A DNA stretch of 64,000 nucleotides from Shinella zoogloeoides (GTDB lineage: Bacteria; Pseudomonadota; Alphaproteobacteria; Rhizobiales; Rhizobiaceae). The DNA lies in assembly GCF_003574625.1 (NCBI RefSeq), contig NZ_QNUJ01000002.1, forward strand, positions 248,001 to 312,000, read 5' to 3'. The position numbers were made by a program, and so were the translations under genes. The notes below the pieces were generated by a model. That model was not told the DNA's origin. It ran no database searches and saw only the letters and a list, made by a program, of their open reading frames with translations. Below, one piece after another: positions 26,326 to 34,556 of the stretch (position 1 is its first letter; each line of letters starts with the position of its first letter).

Positions 26326-27219
26326 ATGGGAATGGATAGAATTGCCGCCGGTGCGATCATCGACGGCAAGGCCTTCGCGGCCGGCCTCTTGGAAGACGTG
26401 GCGGCGAAGGTCGCCAAGCTGAAGGAAACGACCGGCGCCGTCCCCGGCCTTGCCGTGGTCCTCGTCGGCTCCGATCCCGCCAGTGCCGTCTATGTCGGCT
26501 CCAAGCACCGCCAGACGGTCGCCGCCGGCATGAATTCCTTCAAGCACGAGCTTGCGGCCGATACGACGCAGGACGAGCTGATGGCACTGATCGGCCGGCT
26601 GAACGTCGATCCCGCCGTGCACGGCATCCTCGTGCAGCTTCCGCTGCCCGCCCATCTCGATGCGAACGCCGTCATCCAGGGCATCAATCCCGACAAGGAT
26701 GTCGACGGTTTCCACATTTCCAATGCCGGCCGGCTTTCCACCGGCCAGCCGGCGCTGGTGCCCTGCACGCCGCTCGGCTGCCTGATGCTGCTGAAGGACC
26801 ATCTCGGCGGCAACCTCTCGGGCCTCCATGCCGTGGTGATCGGCAAGTCCAACATCGTCGGCAAGCCGATGGCGCAGCTCCTGCTTTCGGAAAACTGCAC
26901 GGTGACCATCGCCCATTCGCGCACGAGGAACACGCCGGAACTCTGCCGCGCCGCCGATATCCTCGTCGTCGCCGTCGGCCGTCCGGGCCTCGTGCGCGGC
27001 GACTGGATCAAGCCGGGGGCCGTGGTCATCGACGTCGGCATCAACCGCGTGGAGATCGACGGCAAGTCGCGCATCGTCGGCGACGTCGCCTTCGAGGAAG
27101 CCCGCCATGCCGGCGCGATCACGCCGGTTCCGGGCGGCGTCGGCCCGATGACCATCGCGTGCCTCCTCTCCAATACGCTCACGGCCTTCCGCCGCCAGCA
27201 TTCCGTCACCATCGACTGA
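26326..27219 (+). CDS. folD: Bifunctional methylene-THF dehydrogenase / methenyl-THF cyclohydrolase
   Basis: A 297-residue FolD that oxidises 5,10-methylene-THF and hydrolyses the product to 10-formyl-THF. Y56 and K60 in [10 protein letters not shown] are the catalytic pair, and [26 protein letters not shown] and [11 protein letters not shown] are family signatures. ATG 26326 follows GAAAGGGAACGTC; an in-frame ATG at 26251 and another at 26332 are less well supported. It follows glyA by 96 bp and takes over the C1 unit produced there. Confidence 0.96.
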   Translation: MGMDRIAAGAIIDGKAFAAGLLEDVAAKVAKLKETTGAVPGLAVVLVGSDPASAVYVGSKHRQTVAAGMNSFKHELAADTTQDELMALIGRLNVDPAVHGILVQLPLPAHLDANAVIQGINPDKDVDGFHISNAGRLSTGQPALVPCTPLGCLMLLKDHLGGNLSGLHAVVIGKSNIVGKPMAQLLLSENCTVTIAHSRTRNTPELCRAADILVVAVGRPGLVRGDWIKPGAVVIDVGINRVEIDGKSRIVGDVAFEEARHAGAITPVPGGVGPMTIACLLSNTLTAFRRQHSVTID

Positions 27220-27239
27220 TCGACCCGAAAGGATCGCCA

Positions 27240-28136
27240 ATGTCCGCTCTTTCCAACCGCTATGCCCTGCGCGTCGCCTGCCCCTCCATCCGGGGCGTGA
27301 CCGCCGCCATCGCGACCTATCTCTCCGCCAATGGCTGCAACATCTCCGACAGCGCCCAGTTCGACGACAAGAGCACCGGCCGCTACTTCATGCGCGTCAG
27401 CTTCCAGTCCGAGGAAGGCCGCACGCTGGAGGAACTGCGCGAAGGCTTTGCCGAGATCGCCGCGACCTATGAGGCCGATGCCGAATTCTTCGACGAGACG
27501 ACCAAGCGCAAGGTCATCCTCATGGTGTCGCGCTTCGGCCATTGCCTCAACGACCTGCTCTACCGCTGGCGCATCGGCGCGCTGCCCATCGACATCGTCG
27601 GCGTCATCTCCAACCATTTCGACTACCAGAAGGTCGTCGTGAACCACGACATCCCCTTCCACCACATCAAGGTGACGAAGGAAAACAAGCCGGAGGCCGA
27701 GGCCGAGCAGATGCGCATCGTCGAGGAGACGGGCGCCGAGCTGATCGTGCTCGCCCGCTACATGCAGGTGCTCTCCGACGAGATGTGCAGGAAGATGTCG
27801 GGCCGGATCATCAACATCCATCACTCGTTCCTGCCCTCCTTCAAGGGTGCGAACCCCTACAAGCAGGCCTTCGAGCGCGGCGTGAAGCTGATCGGCGCGA
27901 CATCGCACTATGTCACCGCCGACCTCGACGAAGGCCCGATCATCGAGCAGGACACCGTGCGCGTGACGCATGCCCAGAGCGCCGACGACTATGTCAGCCT
28001 CGGCCGTGACGTGGAGAGCCAGGTGCTCGCCCGCGCGATCCACGCCCATATCCACGGCCGCGTCTTCATGAACGGCAACAGGACCATCGTCTTCCCGCCC
28101 TCGCCCGGCTCCTACGCCTCCGAGCGCATGGGCTGA
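27240..28136 (+). CDS. purU: Formyltetrahydrofolate deformylase
   Basis: A 298-residue PurU that hydrolyses 10-formyl-THF to formate and THF. The N-terminal ACT domain (about residues 5-85; RVACPSIRGVTAAIATYL) separates it from PurN. The formyltransferase domain carries N192 and H194 in IINIHHSFLPSFKGA and the downstream SHYVTADLDEGPI aspartate region. The start at 27240 follows GAAAGGATCGCCA, 20 bp after folD. In this setting it regenerates THF so that serine/glycine catabolism can continue, releasing formate. Confidence 0.96.
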   Translation: MSALSNRYALRVACPSIRGVTAAIATYLSANGCNISDSAQFDDKSTGRYFMRVSFQSEEGRTLEELREGFAEIAATYEADAEFFDETTKRKVILMVSRFGHCLNDLLYRWRIGALPIDIVGVISNHFDYQKVVVNHDIPFHHIKVTKENKPEAEAEQMRIVEETGAELIVLARYMQVLSDEMCRKMSGRIINIHHSFLPSFKGANPYKQAFERGVKLIGATSHYVTADLDEGPIIEQDTVRVTHAQSADDYVSLGRDVESQVLARAIHAHIHGRVFMNGNRTIVFPPSPGSYASERMG

Positions 28137-28165
28137 GGCCCGCATCCGACATTGGAGAACATGCC

Positions 28166-28546
28166 ATGATCCAGGAAATTCACACCACCGACGCCCCGGG
28201 CGCCGTCGGCCCGTTCTCGCAGGCGATCAAGGTCGGCGACCTGCTCTTCGTCTCCGGCCAGCTGCCGATCGACCCGGCGACGGGCGAGTTCAATTCGGAC
28301 GATGCAGTTGCCCAGGCCGAGCAGTGCCTGAAGAACCTCGCCGCCATCGCGGCCGCCGCCGGCACCAGCCTTGCCAATACCGTCAAGACCACCGTGCTCC
28401 TGACCGACCTCGGCAAGTTCGCCGACATCAACGCCGTCTATGCGGGCTTCTTCTCGAAACCCTATCCGGCGCGCGCCTGCTATGAAGTGAGCGCCCTTCC
28501 GAAAGGCGCGAAGGTCGAGATCGAGGCCGTCATCGCCCTTGCGTGA
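28166..28546 (+). CDS. ridA: RidA-family enamine/imine deaminase
   Basis: A 126-residue Rid protein. Family residues include the GPFSQAI loop, FVSGQLPIDP, R103 in YPARACYEV and E120 in VEIEAVIALA, the arginine-glutamate pair that hydrolyses 2-aminoacrylate. The gene sits directly before the D-serine dehydratase gene, whose PLP enzyme releases exactly that reactive enamine, so its role in limiting damage is well supported by context. GGAGAAC precedes ATG 28166. Confidence 0.95.
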   Translation: MIQEIHTTDAPGAVGPFSQAIKVGDLLFVSGQLPIDPATGEFNSDDAVAQAEQCLKNLAAIAAAAGTSLANTVKTTVLLTDLGKFADINAVYAGFFSKPYPARACYEVSALPKGAKVEIEAVIALA

Positions 28547-28617
28547 CGGCGCAAGGTGCGGGAAACCGGACACGCCCTCTTTGTTGCCGAAGCGGCCGCT
28601 TCAGACAGGAAGCCGAC

Positions 28618-29940
28618 ATGACGATTGAACTGCCGAACGATCCCGCCCGCGCGGACGTGCTTGCCGCCCGCCCGACACTCTGGACCAATCCCCTCTACCG
28701 CGACGACGCGATCGCCGACGCCTCGCTGCCGCTAGATTCCTCCGACGTGGATGCGGCGGAGGCGAACTGGAAGCGGCTCGCGCCGCTGCTCGAGACCTGC
28801 TTTCCCGAACTTGCGGCGGCCTCCGGCGCGATCCGTTCCGAGCTGATCGAGCTGAAGGCGCTGCGGGACGGCCTCGGCTATGGCGACCCGGAGTTCGGCC
28901 GGGTCTTCGTCAAGGCGGACAATGCCCTGCCGGTCGCCGGATCCATCAAGGCCCGCGGCGGCGTCTACGAGGTCTTCGTCTATGCCGAGGAACTGGCGAA
29001 GCGCGAAGGGCTGCTGAAGGACGGTGAGGACATCCGCACGCTTGCCGGGCCGGACGCGAAAGCCTTCTTCTCCCGCTACACCATCGCGGTCGGCAGCACC
29101 GGCAATCTCGGCCTCAGCGTCGGCATCGCCGCCCGTGCCCTCGGCTTCAAGGCGACGGTCCACATGTCTTCCGACGCGAAAGCCTGGAAGGTCGAGCGCC
29201 TGAGGAAACTCGGCGTCGAGGTCGTCCAGCACGAGGCGGACTATACGACGGCGGTTGAAAAGGCCCGCGACGTCGCCGGGAGCGATCCGACCATCTATTT
29301 CGTCGACGACGAGCAGTCCCGCCGTCTCTTCCTCGGCTATAGCGCCGCCGCCTCGGAGCTCGCCGCGCAGCTTGCCGATGCGGGCGTGACGGTCGATGCG
29401 GAGCATCCGCTCTTCCTCTACCTTCCCTGCGGCATCGGCGGCGCGCCGGGGGGCGTCGCCTATGGCGCCAAGCGTATCTTCGGCGACAACGTCCATTGCT
29501 TCTTCGTCGAGCCGGTGCAGTCGCCCTGCGCGCTCGTCCACATGATGAGTGGCGCGAGGGACCTCGTTTCCGTCTACGACGTCGGCCTCACCAATGTCAC
29601 GGAAGCCGACGGCATGGCGGTCGCCCGCATGTCCGCCTTCGTGGCGACGGTGATGCGCGACATGCTCGCCGGCGTCTTCACGGTCGACGACGCCTCGCTC
29701 TTCCGCTGGCTCCTGCTGGCCCACGAAACGCAGGATATCCGCCTCGAGCCCTCCGCGACGGCAGGCTTCGCCGGGCCGGATTTCATCGTGAAGCATCCGC
29801 AGGGCCGGGCATTCTGCAAGGCGCAGCGGATCGAGGGCCACCTTGACCGGGCAACCCATATCGTCTGGACCACCGGCGGCTCCTTCGTGCCGCAGGAGCA
29901 GTTCGAAGCCTTCCTGAAGACGGCGGCCGAGAACCGGTAA
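28618..29940 (+). CDS. dsdA: D-serine ammonia-lyase (D-serine dehydratase)
   Basis: A 440-residue fold-type-II PLP enzyme converting D-serine to pyruvate and ammonia; the E. coli enzyme is 442 residues. K111 in VAGSIKARGGVYEV is the Schiff-base lysine, and STGNLGLSVGIAARALGF, LPCGIGGAPGGVAYG and the N-terminal PTLWTNPLY agree with DsdA. ATG 28618 follows AGGAAGCCGAC; the frame is open to 28543 but that part overlaps ridA. There is no dsdC or dsdX nearby; the LysR gene at 23851-24819 may take the regulatory role. Confidence 0.96.
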   Translation: MTIELPNDPARADVLAARPTLWTNPLYRDDAIADASLPLDSSDVDAAEANWKRLAPLLETCFPELAAASGAIRSELIELKALRDGLGYGDPEFGRVFVKADNALPVAGSIKARGGVYEVFVYAEELAKREGLLKDGEDIRTLAGPDAKAFFSRYTIAVGSTGNLGLSVGIAARALGFKATVHMSSDAKAWKVERLRKLGVEVVQHEADYTTAVEKARDVAGSDPTIYFVDDEQSRRLFLGYSAAASELAAQLADAGVTVDAEHPLFLYLPCGIGGAPGGVAYGAKRIFGDNVHCFFVEPVQSPCALVHMMSGARDLVSVYDVGLTNVTEADGMAVARMSAFVATVMRDMLAGVFTVDDASLFRWLLLAHETQDIRLEPSATAGFAGPDFIVKHPQGRAFCKAQRIEGHLDRATHIVWTTGGSFVPQEQFEAFLKTAAENR

Positions 29941-29963
29941 CGCCACGCAAGCTCCGGCGCGTA

Positions 29964-30009
29964 CGGCGCGGGGTGCGGACCTGCCATCGGCGGGTTCCGC
30001 CCCGCGCCG
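29964..30009. terminator. Long GC-rich hairpin after dsdA
   Basis: CGGCGCGGGG...GCGGACCTGCC pairs, with small bulges, to the mirrored GGCGGGTTCCGC and CCCCGCGCCG. It starts 24 bp after the dsdA stop and lies between convergent genes. No T-run. Probably a bidirectional terminator. Confidence 0.6.
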
Positions 30010-30020
30010 TCGTCCGTCCG

Positions 30021-30068
30021 GAGCATTTCCAGCAAAAGTGCGAAGCGGTTTTGCGTTCGGAAATGCTC
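30021..30068. repeat. Rhizobial-type intergenic palindromic repeat
   Basis: GAGCATTTCC and GGAAATGCTC form the ends of a 48-bp element with an AAAAG/GCGAAGCGGTTTTGCG interior. I recognise this sequence type as a common dispersed intergenic repeat in Rhizobiaceae (RIME-like); the exact family name is not certain. Its right end touches the TAG stop of the convergent FAD protein gene at 30068-30070. Confidence 0.65.
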
Positions 30069-31492
30069 TAAAAGCGCGGCGTGCGCGCGCCCGCCATCCG
30101 GTGCGCGACCTTCTCCGCAACGAGGAGGGCGTGCTCCGTCACCTGCGGCAATCCCATCAGCTCGCCGAAGGTCCCGCGCGCCAGCGGGCCGGCGATGAAA
30201 AGCGTTTCGGCGGCCTCTCCATTTGTGCCGATGGCACGGCTGTCGTCGTCGACCGCAAGGCCGAGGCCGACCGTATCGAGCTGCAGCGCACCCGCTGCCG
30301 CCAGCGCTTCGAGAAACGGCTGGCTCGACAGGATCGCGCGATGACCCGGCCCCGTCGTCACCACCACGGTATCGTAATGCTCCACGAACGGCCGTCCGCC
30401 CCGGCGCGGCCGGAACGTCACCGCGATCGTGCCGTCCGCCCGAAGCGTGGCATCGGCGAGGGAAGCCGCATGGATATGCAGCGAGCCGGCCGCAAGGCGC
30501 CGGTCGATGACGGCCTCCACCTGCGGCGCGATGCGGAAGCGATGCACATCCCAATAGGGCCGGAGAAAGCGGACGAGGCGGCGGCGCTCGGCAACGGGCA
30601 GCGCGCGCCAGATCGCGCCCCCCTCGCCGCGCAGCCTGTCGAAGACGGCATGCCAGGTGATGCCCTCCCCCGCCGCCTGTTCGAGCGTGCGGCGGACGCG
30701 GCGGAGAAGCTCGCGCGCCGAACGGGCGGGAGGGATCGTGAAGTCGCCGAACGGCTCCTGCGGAAGCGGGGTGTGCCCGCGCGAGCGCAGGCCCCGGCGC
30801 GAGACGGCGGTGACCGGTCCTTCATGCCCTGCCGCATCGAGCACGGCGATCACGTCGGCCGCGGTCAGCCCCGTGCCGACGACGAGCACGCGATCCTTGC
30901 GGAAAATGCCGGCAAACGCGCCCGGCACCGTGGCATCGGGAATATAGGCCGCGTGGCCGGCAAGCGCCCGGTCGAGGACAGCGGGCGCCTGCGGGCTCGG
31001 ATGGGTCGTCGCCACCACAACGCAGTCCGCCTTCAGGACGGAACCGTCCGCCGCCGCGACCCGCCATCCGCCGGCCGCGGCTCTCACGGCGCGAACGCGG
31101 CTGCGGCGGTGCTCGATCCGCCCCGCGGCGACGAGCGGCCGGAGCGTGGCATCGACATAATGCCCGAAGGCCGAGCGGCGCGCGAAGATGCGGCCGTCCC
31201 TCGTCACCGCCTCGCCGTCATCGGCGAGGGCGCCCGTTTCGAGCAGCCATCGCTCGAAATGCGTATCGTCGCCGGGAAGGAGCGTCATGCGCGCGGCCGG
31301 CACGTTGATGCGGTGGACCGGCTCGTCCGTGTCATAGGCAAGACCGCCGCCGAGCATGGCGCGCGGCTCGTAGACGACGATCCGCGCCGTGCCTTCGGGC
31401 AGCAGCCGGGCCAGATGATAGGCGACAGCCGCGCCGGTGAAGCCGCCGCCGACGATCGCGACGACCGGGACGGATATCGCGCCGACGATCAT
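30068..31492 (-). CDS. FAD/NAD(P)-binding oxidoreductase (FAD-NAD(P)-binding family)
   Basis: A 474-residue flavoprotein. VPVVAIVGGGFTGAAVAYHLA (residues 8-28) is a dinucleotide-binding Rossmann motif, YEPRAMLGGGLAYDT follows the second strand and positions the sugar-binding acid, and VLVVGTGLTAADVIAVLDAAG near residue 205 is a second nucleotide-binding motif. HRINVPAARM is typical of the FAD-NAD(P)-binding group related to bacterial flavin monooxygenases. It begins 1 bp after the stop of the FMN monooxygenase gene, so the two are co-translated and likely act on the same organosulfur or amine compound. Reductase versus oxygenase role is open. Confidence 0.85.
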   Translation of the reverse strand: MIVGAISVPVVAIVGGGFTGAAVAYHLARLLPEGTARIVVYEPRAMLGGGLAYDTDEPVHRINVPAARMTLLPGDDTHFERWLLETGALADDGEAVTRDGRIFARRSAFGHYVDATLRPLVAAGRIEHRRSRVRAVRAAAGGWRVAAADGSVLKADCVVVATTHPSPQAPAVLDRALAGHAAYIPDATVPGAFAGIFRKDRVLVVGTGLTAADVIAVLDAAGHEGPVTAVSRRGLRSRGHTPLPQEPFGDFTIPPARSARELLRRVRRTLEQAAGEGITWHAVFDRLRGEGGAIWRALPVAERRRLVRFLRPYWDVHRFRIAPQVEAVIDRRLAAGSLHIHAASLADATLRADGTIAVTFRPRRGGRPFVEHYDTVVVTTGPGHRAILSSQPFLEALAAAGALQLDTVGLGLAVDDDSRAIGTNGEAAETLFIAGPLARGTFGELMGLPQVTEHALLVAEKVAHRMAGARTPRF

Positions 31493-31493
31493 C

Positions 31494-32909
31494 TCAGGCG
31501 CCGACGGATTTGAGGGCGGGAACCGCTTCGGCCTCGCGGCGCTTCACCGCCTCGATGTCGCGGTAGCCGTCAGCGGGGTGGGTCTTCGACAGGTACGGCC
31601 CCTCGCCGAAGAGCTTTTCGCGCAGTGTCCCCGGCCTGTAGGCCGTCGGATAGGCGCCGCGCTTCTGCAGTTCCGGCACGATATGGGCGACGATGTCCTC
31701 GAAGCTGTCGGGCGTCACCGCATAGGCGAGGTTGAAGCCGTCGACATCCGTATCTTCGACCCATTCCTGCAGGATGTCGGCGATGCGCTCCGGCGAGCCA
31801 ACGAAGACCGGCCCCATGCCACCGATGCCGCCGAACTGCGCCAGCTCCTCGATGGTCCACGACTTGTCGCCGCCGGCGATGTGCTCGACGAAGGAATGGA
31901 TGGCGTTGGTCTCGATCTTCTCCACCACGTCCGCCGGCGCATATTGCCCGAAGTCGATGCCGCTCCAGCCGGACATGAAGGTGAGCGAGCCGTCATAGGA
32001 GACATAGCTCCTGTATTCCTCGAATTTCTTGCGGGCCTTCTCCTCCGTTTCGTCGGTGATGACGGTGACGAGCGTGTAGATATAGACCTTCTTCGGATCT
32101 CGGCCGGCGGCGGCGATGCGCTGGCGGATGTCGGAGACATAGGCCTTCAGCACCGATTTCGTCGGCGCGGCGACGAAGATGCACTCCGCATGGGCGGCGG
32201 CGAAGGCCTTGCCGGGGCCGGACGCACCGGCCTGGTAAAGTACCGGCGTGCGCTGCGGCGAGGGCTCCGTCAGGCCATAGCCCGGCACTTCGAAATACTT
32301 GCCCTTGTGGCCGATCTCGTGAACCTTTTCCGGATGGGTGAAGATGCGCTTCTTGCCGTCGCGGACCACTGCTCCCTCCTCCCAGGAACCCTCCAGAAGC
32401 TTATACAGCACTTCGACATATTCCGCAGCGACCTCGTAGCGATCGTCGTGCCGGCGCAGGCCGCCCTGCCCGACATTCCTCGCCCCGCTCTCCAGATAGG
32501 AGGTGACGATATTCCAGCCGACGCGGCCCTTGGAATGATGGTCGGCCGTCGCGAGGCGGCGGGCGAAGGTATAGGGGTGCTCGAAGGAGGTGGACGCCGT
32601 GATGCCGATGCCGAGATGCTCGGTGGCGAGCGCGATGGGGGCGGCGAGCTGCAGCGGATCGTTCACCGGGAGCTGCGCGGCCTGGTGGATGGCGTGATAG
32701 TTGGAGCCCTTGTAGACATCGTAATAACCGATGACGTCGGCGATGAAGATGCCGTCGAAGACGCCGCGCTCCAGCGTGCGCGCGAGATCCTGCCAATAGT
32801 CGAGGTCCTTGTATTTCCACGACTTGTCGCGCGGATGCGCCCAGAGGCCGGGCGACTGGTGGCCGACGCAGTTCATGTCGAAGGCGTTGAAGCGGATAGG
32901 ACGGGCCAT
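31494..32909 (-). CDS. FMNH2-dependent monooxygenase, NtaA/DszA/DmoA family
   Basis: A 471-residue luciferase-fold monooxygenase. NAFDMNCVGHQSPGLWAHPRD near the N terminus, DADVIGYYDVYKGS-type and GWNIVTSYLESGARN motifs identify the NtaA/SnaA/DszA group, which includes dibenzothiophene-sulfone, dimethylsulfide and nitrilotriacetate monooxygenases. These use reduced FMN from a separate reductase; no classical reductase is adjacent, but an FAD/NAD(P) protein is encoded 1 bp downstream. ATG 32909 follows GGAGAGACCC on the minus strand. The shared AT-rich motif in its promoter region supports a sulfur-acquisition role. Confidence 0.9.
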   Translation of the reverse strand: MARPIRFNAFDMNCVGHQSPGLWAHPRDKSWKYKDLDYWQDLARTLERGVFDGIFIADVIGYYDVYKGSNYHAIHQAAQLPVNDPLQLAAPIALATEHLGIGITASTSFEHPYTFARRLATADHHSKGRVGWNIVTSYLESGARNVGQGGLRRHDDRYEVAAEYVEVLYKLLEGSWEEGAVVRDGKKRIFTHPEKVHEIGHKGKYFEVPGYGLTEPSPQRTPVLYQAGASGPGKAFAAAHAECIFVAAPTKSVLKAYVSDIRQRIAAAGRDPKKVYIYTLVTVITDETEEKARKKFEEYRSYVSYDGSLTFMSGWSGIDFGQYAPADVVEKIETNAIHSFVEHIAGGDKSWTIEELAQFGGIGGMGPVFVGSPERIADILQEWVEDTDVDGFNLAYAVTPDSFEDIVAHIVPELQKRGAYPTAYRPGTLREKLFGEGPYLSKTHPADGYRDIEAVKRREAEAVPALKSVGA

Positions 32910-32979
32910 GGGTCTCTCCAGAATAGCGAGGATGCCGGACAGCATCGTTCGCAGGCGAGGATAGCGTGGGCTTTTCTTA

Positions 32980-33009
32980 AATACAGAAATTCTATCTTTT
33001 ATATAGAAT
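32980..33009. promoter_or_regulatory. AT-rich sulfur-island motif, site A
   Basis: AATACAGAAATTCTATC at 32980-32996 overlaps a perfect ATTCTAT-N7-ATAGAAT inverted repeat (32989-33009). It lies in the divergent region of the FMN monooxygenase and the SfnB/DszC-like gene. Site B differs from it at one position of 17. Confidence 0.7.
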
Positions 33010-33149
33010 AATTTCGGGAATGCCTTTTCTCGCAGCCGTCCTGCCCCTCTGGGAAGATGTGCGGGCGCGGCGGGACGCCCGTCCGCCAACCTTCACCCCT
33101 CCTTGCCGTGGCGCCTGCCCGGAAGGAACCCGACAGCAGGAGACCCGCC

Positions 33150-34361
33150 ATGACCGCCCTACACCTCGTCAAGGAGCCCGATCCGCAAGCCGACCGGGCC
33201 CGCCTCTTCGCGAAAGCCGAGGAGATTTCCGCCGATCTCGCCCGCCGAGGCGCGCAGCTCGATGCCGAGGGCAGGCCGCCGCTGGAGGAGATCGACCGGC
33301 TGAAGACGGAGGGCCTGCTGACGGCGCTGCACCCGGCCGGGATCGGCGGCGGCGGGCTCGACTGGGTGGACGTGCTGCGGCTGGTGCGCATCCTGGCGCG
33401 CGGCGAAAGCTCGATTGGCCAGTTGCTCGGCTATCACTTCGTCAACAGCCAGTATGTCTACTGGGCCGCCGACGATCCGGACAGAGCCTGGACCCTCGGC
33501 GCCGAGACCGTCGAAAAACGGCTCTACTGGGGCGCCGCCGTCAATCCGCGCGATCCGGGCCTGACGCTGACCCGCAGCGGCGATCACTACCTGCTCAACG
33601 GCCGCAAGACCTTCTCCACCGGCGCGCATGTCTCCGACCGCATCAATGCCAGCGCCGCCTTCGGCGAGGCGGTCGCCAGCCTCGTCCTGCCGACCGACCG
33701 GCCCGGCTACATCGCCAATGACGACTGGGACAATATCGGCCAGCGGCTCTCCGACAGCGGCAGCGTCGATTTCCACGACTTCCCGGTCTACGAGAGCGAC
33801 TTCCTCCTGCCGCTCGCCGCAAAGGATGCCGCGCCGCCGGTGCTCGCGACGTTCAACACGCCGCTGATCCAGCTCGTCTTCGTCAACTTCTATCTCGGCA
33901 CGGCGGAGGGCGCGCTGGCGGCCGCGGCAGACTATGTGCGGACGACGACGCGCCCCTGGATCACCTCCGGCGTCGAGAAGGCGAGCGAAGATCCGTATAT
34001 CCTCGAGCGGATCGGCGAATTCCGCGCCGCGCTGAAGGCCTCAGCGGCGCTTGCCGATGCCGCTGCAACCGCCGTTCAATCGGCGCTTGCGCGCGGCCGG
34101 GCCGTCACCGCGCGCGAACGCGGCGAGGCGGCGATCGAGGCCTATGAGGCCAAGGTCAGCGCCACCCATGTTGCGCTCGACATCACCGCCCGCGTCTTCG
34201 AACTGACCGGCGCCCGCTCGACGGCCTCGCATTACCGCTTCGACCGCTATTGGCGCAACGTGCGCACCCACACGCTGCACGACCCGGTATTCTACAAGGC
34301 CCGCGAGGTCGGCGACTTCGTGCTCAACGGCCGCGTGCCTGAGCCGAGCCTTTATAGCTGA
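33150..34361 (+). CDS. Acyl-CoA-dehydrogenase-fold flavin oxidoreductase (SfnB/DszC-like)
   Basis: A 403-residue protein of the acyl-CoA dehydrogenase fold, in the subgroup that includes DszC and SfnB, which are flavin-dependent monooxygenases acting on sulfur compounds rather than on acyl-CoA. The N-terminal helical domain, the GRKTFSTGAH beta-domain element and the C-terminal YWRNVRTHTLHDP motif, shared by this subgroup, are all visible. The start at 33150 follows CAGGAGACCCGCC. It is divergent from the DszA-like monooxygenase, resembling a DszC/DszA division of labour. Substrate unknown. Confidence 0.87.
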   Translation: MTALHLVKEPDPQADRARLFAKAEEISADLARRGAQLDAEGRPPLEEIDRLKTEGLLTALHPAGIGGGGLDWVDVLRLVRILARGESSIGQLLGYHFVNSQYVYWAADDPDRAWTLGAETVEKRLYWGAAVNPRDPGLTLTRSGDHYLLNGRKTFSTGAHVSDRINASAAFGEAVASLVLPTDRPGYIANDDWDNIGQRLSDSGSVDFHDFPVYESDFLLPLAAKDAAPPVLATFNTPLIQLVFVNFYLGTAEGALAAAADYVRTTTRPWITSGVEKASEDPYILERIGEFRAALKASAALADAAATAVQSALARGRAVTARERGEAAIEAYEAKVSATHVALDITARVFELTGARSTASHYRFDRYWRNVRTHTLHDPVFYKAREVGDFVLNGRVPEPSLYS

Positions 34362-34382
34362 GGCTAGAGACTCCCAAGGCCA

Positions 34383-34429
34383 CCATCCGCCGGCATGCCC
34401 GGCGGATGGATTCTCGGCTCAAGGCCGAG
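34383..34429. repeat. Mosaic palindromic intergenic repeat
   Basis: Two hairpins in tandem: CCATCCGCCGG pairs with CCGGCGGATGG around CATGC, then CTCGGC pairs with GCCGAG around TCAAG, followed by GATGACGGC. This CGGATGGATTCTCGG...CCGAGGATGACG pattern is a dispersed intergenic element frequent in rhizobial and other alphaproteobacterial genomes, by recollection. It may also act as terminator for the gene ending at 34361. Confidence 0.65.
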
Positions 34430-34494
34430 GATGACGGCAGCGGGCGGGGCAACCTTGCCGGCAAAAGGCTTCTCATGCTCCTCGTTCGTTCACG

Positions 34495-34526
34495 CAAAAA
34501 AGGCCGCAATCCCGAGGATTGCGGCC
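34495..34526 (-). terminator. Rho-independent terminator of the sfnB-like gene
   Basis: GGCCGCAATCC and GGATTGCGGCC form a perfect 11-bp stem with a 3-nt loop (34502-34526). On the minus strand it is followed at once by six T, and it lies 30 bp after the stop at 34557. The clearest intrinsic terminator in the window. Confidence 0.9.
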
Positions 34527-34556
34527 AGGCGACCACCCCCACCACGAGGGTTGATT

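Noticed and set aside
24850-27240. 796-codon minus-strand open frame opposite glyA and folD
   Set aside because: Translation is Asp/Gly/Arg/His-rich without any domain; it is a GC-bias shadow of two unmistakable enzymes.
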